Assembly (NCBI GenBank): GCA_903944555.1
Contig: CAJASG010000783.1
Location: 1-6,430, forward strand
DNA length: 6,430 bases
Source of the DNA: an uncultured beta proteobacterium
GTDB lineage: Bacteria; Pseudomonadota; Gammaproteobacteria; Burkholderiales; Burkholderiaceae_C
Direction: 5' to 3'
Shown in pieces: positions 1 through 5,310 of the stretch; the stretch's first letter is position 1; the number at the start of each line of letters is the position of its first letter. Made by a program: the position numbers and the translations under genes. The notes below the pieces were generated by a model. The model saw only the letters and a list, made by a program, of their open reading frames with translations. It made no database searches and was not told where the DNA came from.

Positions 1-2
1 AA

Positions 3-1661
3 GCGATTGTGGGTGCCATGCTGGACCTGCTGACCGACCCCCGGCGTGCCCACAGTGCGGCGGGCCAAATCCATTTGGGTAGTTGGGATGCGCAGCGGCT
101 GGATGCCCTGCGCACCGGGCTGTTGGACGCCCAGCGTTTAGGCCCGCATAACGCCTGGCAACTGCAGGGTGAGGAAGGGCTGCACAGTCTGGCCCAGCGC
201 TTGCAATCCACTGGTGTACCGCAACCCGTAAACGCGCCGGATGGACTGACCGTGCAACTCCGGCCCTACCAGTTGGAAGGCTTGGCTTGGTTGCAGTATT
301 TGCGCGCGCAAAACCTGGGCGGCATTCTGGCCGATGACATGGGCTTGGGCAAGACTGCCCAGGCCCTGGCGCATATCCTGATGGAGAAGCAGGCCGGTCG
401 ACTGGACCTGCCGGCCCTGGTGGTGGTGCCGACGTCATTGGTGTTCAACTGGCAACTGGAGGCCCAGCGCATGGCGCCTTCGCTGCGGGTGCTCACCCTG
501 CAGGGCCCGGCTCGCTCGGAAGACTTTGCCCGCATGGCCGAGCATGATCTGGTGCTAACCACCTACCCGCTGCTGTGGCGTGACATCGATGCGCTGGCGG
601 CCCAGCGCTTTCACCTGTTGATCTTGGACGAGGCGCAGATGGTCAAAAACGCCGCTGGCCGCAGCGCCCGCGCGCTGCGCCGTCTGCGTGCCCGCCACCC
701 CCTGTGCCTGACCGGCACCCCGCTGGAAAACCACCTGGGCGAGTTGTGGGCGCAGTTCGATTTTTTGATGCCCGGTTTTTTGGGCGATGCCCGCAGTTTT
801 GCGCGCAATTGGCGCAAACCGATCGAAGAAAACGGCGAGACCCTGCGCGCCAAGTTGCTGGCGCAACGGGTCAGGCCTTTTATCCTGCGCCGCCGCAAGG
901 TGGATGTGGCCACCGAGCTGCCGCCCAAGACCGAAGCCATCGTCCGCGTGCAGCTGCAAGGCCAGCAGCGTGAGCTGTATGAAGGGGTGCGCGCTGCCGC
1001 CGACGTGCAGGTGCGCCGCGTGCTCAAACGCCAGAGCTTCCCCGGCGGGCAGATCAGCATTCTGGACGCCTTGCTCAAGCTGCGCCAGGTGTGTTGCGAC
1101 CCTTACTTGCTCAAAGGCGGCAAGACGCCCGACAGTATGGAACGCGCCAAGCTGGAGTGGTTATGCGATACCTTGCCGATGATGGTGGAGGAGGGGCGCA
1201 GGGTGCTGGTTTTCTCACAGTTCACCGAAATGCTGGAGCTGGTTGCCGACCAGTTGGTGGCGCTGCAGCTGCCCTTTGCCAGCCTGACGGGCAAAACGCT
1301 GCCCGCCCAACGTGGGTCGGTGGTGCAGCAGTTTCAAAACGGGCTGGTGCCGATTTTTCTCATCAGCCTGAAAGCCGGTGGTGTGGGCCTGAACCTGACG
1401 GCGGCGGACACCGTCATCCACATTGACCCGTGGTGGAACCCTGCGGTGCAAGAGCAGGCCACCGCCCGCGCTCACCGTATTGGACAAGACCAGCCGGTGT
1501 TTGTGTACCAACTGGTGGTGGAGGGCAGTATTGAAGAGCGCATGCTGGAGTTACAGCGGCGCAAGCTGGCGTTGACCGAAGGTGTGCTGGGCTTTGACGG
1601 TGCCGGTGCCATCAAATTCAGCGAGCAAGACCTGGGCGCGCTGCTGGCACCGCTGGGGTGA
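3..1661 (+). CDS. SNF2-family DEAD/DEAH-box-like helicase, C-terminal part (5' end outside window)
   Basis: ATP-dependent SNF2/RapA-like DNA translocase, presumably acting on chromatin-free DNA or nucleoprotein in the cytoplasm; its exact role is not known. The frame is open through the left edge (codons from base 3), so the GTG at 9 is not the real start; bacterial members of this family are usually around 1000 residues, so the N-terminal half is probably missing. Counting from the GTG, both RecA-like lobes are complete: LRPYQLEG at 84-91, Walker A DMGLGKT at 110-116, DEAQ box at 207-210, LTGTPLEN at 234-241, then in lobe 2 VFSQF at 401-405, SLKAGGVGLNL at 453-463 and ATARAHRIGQ at 484-493 with the arginine-finger positions intact. 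The C-terminus is DLGALLAPLG, stop TGA 1659-1661. All key motifs look functional. The 3' end is overlapped antisense by the PEP-CTERM reading frame, and a diverged copy of its last codons lies at 2596-2637. Confidence 0.93.
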   Translation, partial: AIVGAMLDLLTDPRRAHSAAGQIHLGSWDAQRLDALRTGLLDAQRLGPHNAWQLQGEEGLHSLAQRLQSTGVPQPVNAPDGLTVQLRPYQLEGLAWLQYLRAQNLGGILADDMGLGKTAQALAHILMEKQAGRLDLPALVVVPTSLVFNWQLEAQRMAPSLRVLTLQGPARSEDFARMAEHDLVLTTYPLLWRDIDALAAQRFHLLILDEAQMVKNAAGRSARALRRLRARHPLCLTGTPLENHLGELWAQFDFLMPGFLGDARSFARNWRKPIEENGETLRAKLLAQRVRPFILRRRKVDVATELPPKTEAIVRVQLQGQQRELYEGVRAAADVQVRRVLKRQSFPGGQISILDALLKLRQVCCDPYLLKGGKTPDSMERAKLEWLCDTLPMMVEEGRRVLVFSQFTEMLELVADQLVALQLPFASLTGKTLPAQRGSVVQQFQNGLVPIFLISLKAGGVGLNLTAADTVIHIDPWWNPAVQEQATARAHRIGQDQPVFVYQLVVEGSIEERMLELQRRKLALTEGVLGFDGAGAIKFSEQDLGALLAPLG

Positions 1662-2467
1662 GCCTTTGAGGTTGTACAAAGGGCAGAAGACCTGACTGGC
1701 CGGGGCCTACGCGTCAGACTCAGGCACGCCAGCGCCGTTAGCGCCAGCACCACAGTCCCAGGCTCAGGCACCACCCCGTTGCCCGCCACATCGCCCGGGC
1801 GCACCGCCAGTGCGAAACAAAAATTGCCCTGGTTGAAGTTAACCTGGAGGCCATGGCCAAAAAAGAAGTACCACCCGCCATGTATACCGGGGACGTCAAT
1901 CGCCAAGCCGGACCAGTAACAGTCAGACTGCAGATTCTCGAAATCGCCGGTGTTGGTCAAGCCCAAGCCGATTTGCCCATGGTGCGAGCAAAGGTCAGTA
2001 TTGCATTCGGCTATGTTGCCCAAGGTGTCGTACCACAGGCTGGCCATTTCACTGTATACCTTGCCGTCTTTGGTCGTCAGCGGGTAGAAGAAGCAATCGC
2101 CGCCAAAAAAGACGTCCATATTGCAGCCAGGTTCTCCGGTATCGACCATGGTCGGAAGGCGCCAGTCGTCATAAATGCCGATGCTGAAGTTGGCAGCCCA
2201 GGCCACTGCTTGCGTCCAGACCATGTGTCTGGTACCAGAATGGCGCAGCCAGGTGACATTGAGCGCTGGGTCGTAGAAAGCATCTGTTATTGAATCGCCA
2301 TCGAGGTCACGGGCTTGTAATCCGATGGTGGGGTCTGGATTGTCCCAAGTACCTTGGCCGGGTACCGGCACCGCCTGCGCAGGCGTGACCAAAATGAGTG
2401 TTGCCGCCACGCCAGCCAGCCAAGCACTGGCAAAGCGACTTAAAAATGGGTGTTTCAAAGCTGTCAT
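1472..2467 (-). CDS. PEP-CTERM sorting-domain protein with DUF1566/Lcl C-terminal-type domain
   Basis: Predicted exported protein handled by the exosortase system and bound for the outer envelope or extracellular matrix; its own function is unknown. Start ATG at 2467 has a good GGAGG 8 bases upstream. Residues 1-32 are a signal peptide (basic start, hydrophobic core, TPAQA, cleavage after 32). Residues 53-75 hold DLDGDSITDAFYDPALNVTW, the usual entry to DUF1566/Lcl-like domains, followed by DDWRLPT (100-106), YWSGLAI (184-190) and FALAVRPG (218-225). Six cysteines (115, 125, 155, 160, 183, 217) could form disulfides. The C-terminal signal is PEP at 234-236, a hydrophobic stretch at about 238-252 and RR at 253-254 with more arginines to 259. 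Proteins of this class normally stop right there; here the frame continues to 331, and residues from about 269 are encoded antisense to the helicase gene. The functional end is probably near 1700. GC is lower than in the flanks. The class is sure; the true 3' end is not. Confidence 0.85.
   Translation of the reverse strand: MTALKHPFLSRFASAWLAGVAATLILVTPAQAVPVPGQGTWDNPDPTIGLQARDLDGDSITDAFYDPALNVTWLRHSGTRHMVWTQAVAWAANFSIGIYDDWRLPTMVDTGEPGCNMDVFFGGDCFFYPLTTKDGKVYSEMASLWYDTLGNIAECNTDLCSHHGQIGLGLTNTGDFENLQSDCYWSGLAIDVPGIHGGWYFFFGHGLQVNFNQGNFCFALAVRPGDVAGNGVVPEPGTVVLALTALACLSLTRRPRPVRSSALCTTSKAHPSGASSAPRSCSLNLMAPAPSKPSTPSVNASLRRCNSSMRSSILPSTTSWYTNTGWSCPIR
1663..1682. terminator. Weak hairpin just after the helicase stop codon
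   Basis: CCTTTG (1663-1668) and CAAAGG (1677-1682) form a perfect 6-bp stem with an 8-base loop, starting 2 bases after the helicase stop. It could end the helicase transcript, but there is no T-run on either strand and the stem is short, so an intrinsic terminator is only a possibility. On the opposite strand it lies inside the C-terminal extension of the PEP-CTERM reading frame. Confidence 0.2.
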
Positions 2468-2475
2468 TTTTCATG

Positions 2476-2480
2476 CCTCC
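2476..2480 (-). promoter_or_regulatory. Ribosome binding site of the PEP-CTERM gene
   Basis: GGAGG on the - strand lies 8 bases before the ATG at 2467, the best Shine-Dalgarno match in the window, and fixes the start. An ATG 7 bases upstream of this start is in another frame and sits too close to the SD to be used. Confidence 0.75.
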
Positions 2481-2485
2481 ACCAA

Positions 2486-2512
2486 ATTAGCGGCAGTCAA
2501 TGGCGCGCTAAT
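2486..2512 (-). promoter_or_regulatory. Inverted repeat in the leader of the PEP-CTERM gene
   Basis: Perfect 7-bp arms ATTAGCG (2486-2492) and CGCTAAT (2506-2512) are separated by 13 bases. In the - strand transcript the hairpin would end 5 bases before the GGAGG ribosome binding site. It could be an operator for a dimeric regulator or an RNA hairpin affecting translation. No sigma-70 or sigma-54 promoter could be placed convincingly next to it. The repeat is plain in the sequence; a function is inference. Confidence 0.35.
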
Positions 2513-2544
2513 CGGGATGCTAGACAGCCGGGGTCCGGTCCGTG

Positions 2545-2556
2545 TGCGAATTCGCA
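2545..2556. repeat. 12-bp perfect palindrome TGCGAATTCGCA
   Basis: A perfect 12-bp palindrome without a spacer lies about 78 bases upstream of the PEP-CTERM start codon, in non-coding sequence. Its position fits an operator or activator site for that gene, but it may be chance; no second copy was noticed in the window. Confidence 0.3.
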
Positions 2557-2595
2557 ATCGGTGCATGACGGCCTTGTGCGCCCACCGCAGCGGGC

Positions 2596-2637
2596 AGCGA
2601 TGGCGATTTGAACGCCTTGCTGGCGCCGCTGGGCTGA
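2596..2637 (+). pseudogene. Remnant of a helicase C-terminus (last 13 codons and stop)
   Basis: In frame from 2596 the + strand reads SDGDLNALLAPLG followed by TGA at 2635-2637. The intact helicase upstream ends SEQDLGALLAPLG. By hand, 10 of 13 residues agree, while about 30 of 42 bases match; most base differences between matching residues are at synonymous positions (for example CTG/TTG, GCA/GCG, GAC/GAT). That pattern points to a diverged homologue once under protein-level selection, not a recent DNA copy. No homology to the helicase could be traced upstream of 2596 in any frame. The stop is one base from the stop of the convergent lipoprotein gene (2639), so the remnant probably marks the old helicase end at this locus. 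The match is short and alanine/leucine-rich, so chance is not excluded. Confidence 0.5.
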
Positions 2638-2638
2638 A

Positions 2639-3331
2639 CTACGGCGCAACCGGCCGTTGTTGTACCAAATCCATGCGTCGGCGTACCTTGGCGGCTTCGT
2701 CTGCGGCACCGGCACGTTCGGCGCGCAAGGCTTGCACACCCAGCCAAGCCAGCAGCGGCCTGCGCCAGCCTTGCGCTGAAGCGGTGTCTACGGCCAGCGC
2801 GATCAGTGCGGGGCTGGCTTTGCCACTCTGCAGCAGCGCGGACGCGGCCACCAATTGAGAAAGAGGATCGCCCATGGCCGCCACGGCGGCGGTGGCTGCA
2901 TCCGGGGTAAGCGCCTTGGCCGCTGCGCGTTGGGCGGGCGGCAGCAGTTCAATATCGGCAGGCGCTACCTGGCCGCGCAGAAAACCGGCATAGGCGCGTT
3001 GCGCCGGTGTGGCGTCGGCCCGCAACGGCGCAAAGCCGGTGCATTCTTCCCAAACCAGGCTGGCGGTCCTAGCGGCGCACTGCACCAGCTCGGCATTGGC
3101 CATTAGATCGGCCCGCCCGGTGCTGGACAGCTCTTTGCGCGCCAGCGCCAGCTCCGCTGTGGCGACGCGGTCGCGCCCCTGCAGGTAGGCTTGCAGTGCG
3201 CGCTGCACGGCGGTGTGTGATTGCACTTGCCAGTCGGCCACTGGTGGTGCGCTGCCGCAGGCCGCCAGTGCAGCGATCAGGGGTGTGCTGATGCCTAAAG
3301 CAAGGCGGCGCAGGGTTGTTCTGTAGTTCAT
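2639..3331 (-). CDS. Predicted lipoprotein, last gene of the MlaE/MCE operon
   Basis: A 230-residue lipoprotein of no family I recognise. Start ATG at 3331 was chosen because it overlaps the stop of the MCE gene as ATGA (3328-3331), has GGGAG 11 bases upstream, and puts a signal peptide right at the N-terminus; an ATG at 3367 would only add 12 residues inside the MCE gene. The N-terminus MNYRTTLRRLALGIS is basic then hydrophobic, followed by lipobox LAAC with lipidated Cys25 and Gly26 at +2, which suggests sorting to the outer membrane. The mature part is rich in alanine and helix-forming, with no evident transmembrane segment, and looks like a small repeat-helix (TPR-like) protein with two further cysteines in ECTGF and VQCAA. 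It does not resemble the PqiC/ABC auxiliary lipoprotein fold that usually closes such operons. By position it should be the outer-membrane partner of the MCE protein. Stop TAG 2639-2641. Confidence 0.85.
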   Translation of the reverse strand: MNYRTTLRRLALGISTPLIAALAACGSAPPVADWQVQSHTAVQRALQAYLQGRDRVATAELALARKELSSTGRADLMANAELVQCAARTASLVWEECTGFAPLRADATPAQRAYAGFLRGQVAPADIELLPPAQRAAAKALTPDAATAAVAAMGDPLSQLVAASALLQSGKASPALIALAVDTASAQGWRRPLLAWLGVQALRAERAGAADEAAKVRRRMDLVQQRPVAP

Positions 3332-4215
3332 GGCAAGGTGATCTCCCGGTCGCGTGCAAATGGCCATTTGCGGTTGATGTCGTCCACCAGCCCTTGCACG
3401 TTGCGCAGGCTGGCATCCACGTCGGCCCGCAAAGCGCCCAGGTCGGCACTTGCCTTGGCGGCGTTGTCGGTGATGGTGGCAGCATCGGCGCTGACTTTCT
3501 GTGCGTTGTGCAACACAAGGTCCACCTTTTGAAGGCTGGTGCGGGCTTCCATCAACAAGGATTTGAGCTGCACCACCGTGGCACGGGTCTCCGGCAACAC
3601 GCCTTGCTTGCCAAATACCTGGGTGTCCGCCTTGGCCGCCAGGGTGTTGGCCTGCGCCAGCAGTTGGTTGGCTTTGTCCAGTGTTCCTGTGGGCTCATTG
3701 ACCCGCCCGGTCAGTGCGGCTAGGTTGTCCAGCAACTCGCGGGTGGATGCGATGACCTTGGGCAGCTCGGCACCCACGTCCCCCTGCAGCACGCTGCGCT
3801 CGGCGTTGTCGGGTAACGGAGGGTCCGTGGGCATACCGCTGTAGGCCCGAAGATTGGTGCCGCCCACTACGCTGCGTACCAGCGTGAAGACGCTGCTGGT
3901 GCGCAGCCAATGGGCGTCTTTGGCGCTGATCTCCACCACAATGTGCGCCTTGCCGTCCGGCCCCAACGCAATGCGCTGCACCCTCCCGATCGGGAAGCCT
4001 GAAAATGTCATGTCCATGCCCACGATCACACCCTCGGAGTCTTCGGCCACCAGCACCAGGTGCCGGGTTTCTTCAAACCAGCCGCGCGCATACAACACAT
4101 ACACGCCTGAGCTGACGACCAGCAAGACCATGAAAAGCATCAGCAAACGGGCTTTGAGCTGCAGGTGTGCCACGTCACTGGGCAAGGGGGTATCAAGCGG
4201 CGGGGGAGTAGTCAT
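3328..4215 (-). CDS. MCE/MlaD-family substrate-binding protein of a lipid ABC transporter
   Basis: 295-residue inner-membrane-anchored periplasmic protein; MlaD/MCE proteins form hexameric rings that pass phospholipids or other hydrophobic molecules between the permease and the outer envelope. It has a short proline-rich cytoplasmic start, one transmembrane helix at about 22-44, and an MCE domain at about 52-127 with the typical GVIVGMDMTFSGFPIGRV segment (62-79) and VVGGTNLRAY (116-125). Residues 150-280 are a long helical tail of A/L/K/D-rich heptad-like sequence, expected to form a needle or coiled coil, ending NRKWPFARDREITLP. The gene follows the permease stop by 18 bases and overlaps the lipoprotein start by 4. 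No clear Shine-Dalgarno precedes its ATG, so translation may depend on the upstream gene. Length is ordinary for an MlaD-like protein with an extended tail. Family assignment is firm; the substrate is unknown. Confidence 0.93.
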   Translation of the reverse strand: MTTPPPLDTPLPSDVAHLQLKARLLMLFMVLLVVSSGVYVLYARGWFEETRHLVLVAEDSEGVIVGMDMTFSGFPIGRVQRIALGPDGKAHIVVEISAKDAHWLRTSSVFTLVRSVVGGTNLRAYSGMPTDPPLPDNAERSVLQGDVGAELPKVIASTRELLDNLAALTGRVNEPTGTLDKANQLLAQANTLAAKADTQVFGKQGVLPETRATVVQLKSLLMEARTSLQKVDLVLHNAQKVSADAATITDNAAKASADLGALRADVDASLRNVQGLVDDINRKWPFARDREITLP

Positions 4216-4233
4216 GGGGGTTCGAAGGGGTGT

Positions 4234-5013
4234 TCAGTAGTAGTTGCCAACCAGCGATGTCACTTCCACGGTCAGTATGACCATGAACATGCGCACCATG
4301 GCCCGCATCTCCACGCTGCTGCTCAAATGGTAGGTGCGGTTTTGGCGGGCTTCTTGCAGCACCGAGACCATGGGGATCAGCGATACGGTCAGGCAAAAAA
4401 GCAGTGTTTTAAAGAAAAAAATCAGGGTCACCGCCGGGGTCATCACCTGGCCAAACATGCGGGTGTAAGCGGGCAAGGCGGCGCTATTAAATCCGTGGGC
4501 GGTGATATAGGCCATCACCAGCGCCACGATGCAGCTCTGGGCGGCAAGGGTAATGCCCGCAACCATGCCCGCTACAACGCGGGGCAGCACCTCGGTTTGC
4601 ATTTGGCGCAAGCCCTGCATTTGGGCCAGCTCGGTGGCGGCGGGAATGGTGCAGCGCAGGGCCACAAACAGTGCGGCGGTCAAGGGAATGATCTCCAGCA
4701 CCAGCACCCGAATCACCACTTGCAGCGCATACTGTGTCAGCCCGTAGCTGGTGGCGGTGGTCAGCACGATGTGCGTGAGTACCACCGTCACAATGGCGCT
4801 CAGCAGACTAAAGCCCAGCAAAACAGGCGCCGTGTTGCGGACCACATGCCAGTACAGCGTGGTGCGCTTGGCGCCCTGGTAGCTGGACGGTGACAACGCC
4901 AGCACCACAAGGGCAGCGCTTACATTAATGAGGCTCCACCAATCACGCACCCATTGCCCCAGCGCGCTAGGCGCGGCGGCGGTTGGGGGCGGGGTGGGAG
5001 AGAGGTGTGCCAT
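4234..5013 (-). CDS. MlaE-family ABC transporter permease
   Basis: 259-residue integral inner-membrane protein of the MlaE family, the permease core on which an MlaF-type ATPase and an MCE ring assemble. After a proline/alanine-rich cytoplasmic start with the amphipathic WVRDWWSLI (21-29), hydrophobic segments lie at about 62-86, 96-119, 145-172, 189-216 and 238-256. The segment LVLEIIPLTAALFVALRC (104-121) followed by AATELAQM (125-132) corresponds to the conserved E-x-x-P-x-x-x-A coupling region of MlaE proteins, though with divergent residues (for example no AGR/G motif). The end, VRMFMVILTVEVTSLVGNYY, matches the usual last helix. Length is normal for the family. It is the first gene of the - strand operon and has no strong ribosome binding site. 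No ATPase gene follows it, which is unusual for this family. Confidence 0.9.
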   Translation of the reverse strand: MAHLSPTPPPTAAAPSALGQWVRDWWSLINVSAALVVLALSPSSYQGAKRTTLYWHVVRNTAPVLLGFSLLSAIVTVVLTHIVLTTATSYGLTQYALQVVIRVLVLEIIPLTAALFVALRCTIPAATELAQMQGLRQMQTEVLPRVVAGMVAGITLAAQSCIVALVMAYITAHGFNSAALPAYTRMFGQVMTPAVTLIFFFKTLLFCLTVSLIPMVSVLQEARQNRTYHLSSSVEMRAMVRMFMVILTVEVTSLVGNYY

Positions 5014-5073
5014 CCGGCCATGATAGCGATGCTGGCCCCCTGTGCCGACTGATAAATTTCAAACCAATTCACG
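5014..5073. promoter_or_regulatory. 60-base divergent spacer between the permease operon and the small gene
   Basis: This spacer must hold or adjoin the promoters of the permease operon (leftward) and of the small gene (rightward). It contains an AT-rich block at about 5050-5070, out of step with the GC-rich surroundings. GATAAA at 5051-5056 is a possible -10 element for the rightward gene, but no acceptable -35 was found. No Shine-Dalgarno precedes either start, so leaderless or weak initiation is possible. Confidence 0.3.
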
Positions 5074-5310
5074 ATGACCCGACTGATCCTCCAACGACTG
5101 AATGACCAGGTGTGCCGCGTGCTCACCGACGAAGGTGCGCATGTAGGCAACCTGAAGTGGATCAACGCGGCCTGGAAGTTCAAGGCCATTGGCTATGACG
5201 CCGCCGGGGATGTGCTCCCCGGCGGTGGGCCGCTCACCGGGTATCACAACGCCGTGTTCGCCACTCTGGATGAATCCGAGGTCAATGCGCGCTTAGGAAG
5301 CCACCCATAA
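5074..5310 (+). CDS. Small hypothetical protein, 78 residues
   Basis: A soluble 78-residue protein with no signal peptide or membrane segment and no function I can name; it has the look of a small conserved Comamonadaceae protein. It begins [17 protein letters not shown], has a compact middle with [18 protein letters not shown] and a glycine-rich turn [14 protein letters not shown], and ends NARLGSHP. The composition is that of a small mixed alpha/beta domain, not of a random frame. It is divergent from the permease operon and convergent with hutH, and its last 18 bases overlap the end of hutH. No ribosome binding site is evident before the ATG. An unusually strong hairpin (5199-5227) is embedded in the coding sequence. 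Confidence 0.7.
   Translation: MTRLILQRLNDQVCRVLTDEGAHVGNLKWINAAWKFKAIGYDAAGDVLPGGGPLTGYHNAVFATLDESEVNARLGSHP
5199..5227. repeat. Strong perfect hairpin inside the small gene, downstream of hutH
   Basis: CCGCCGGGGA (5201-5210) and TCCCCGGCGG (5216-5225) are exact reverse complements around the 5-base loop TGTGC, and the stem can extend by one G-T wobble and one C-G pair. In the small gene it spans the codons for [11 protein letters not shown]. On the - strand it lies about 66 bases past the hutH stop, so it could protect or end the hutH transcript, although no T-run follows. The structure is certain at sequence level; the role is inferred. Confidence 0.45.

Noticed and set aside
9..11. GTG at base 9 as the start of the helicase gene
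   Set aside because: The frame is open upstream to the window edge, no ribosome binding site can be judged, and the family normally has a longer N-terminal region.
1853..2293. 146-codon + strand frame opposite the PEP-CTERM gene
   Set aside because: No domain or signal is visible, and the opposite frame has a signal peptide, a DUF1566-type domain and the PEP-CTERM signal.
2468..2638. Sigma-54 or sigma-70 promoter for the PEP-CTERM gene
   Set aside because: TGCACCGATTGC resembles a -24/-12 element but lacks the GG and has the wrong spacing; TTGACT near the start has no suitably spaced -10. No promoter is claimed.
2325..2858. 177-codon + strand frame across the PEP-CTERM 5' end, the intergenic region and the lipoprotein 3' end
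   Set aside because: It crosses two real genes antisense, has no domain, and is not the frame of the helicase-tail remnant.
3365..3367. ATG at 3367 as the lipoprotein start
   Set aside because: It would place 12 residues ahead of a clean signal peptide and deepen the overlap with the MCE gene; the ATGA junction at 3328-3331 is the better start.
4165..4893. Long + strand reading frame (242 codons) opposite the permease and MCE genes
   Set aside because: It is rich in His/Gln/Gly, a sign of reading a GC-rich gene antisense, and it covers two genes with clear family identity on the other strand.
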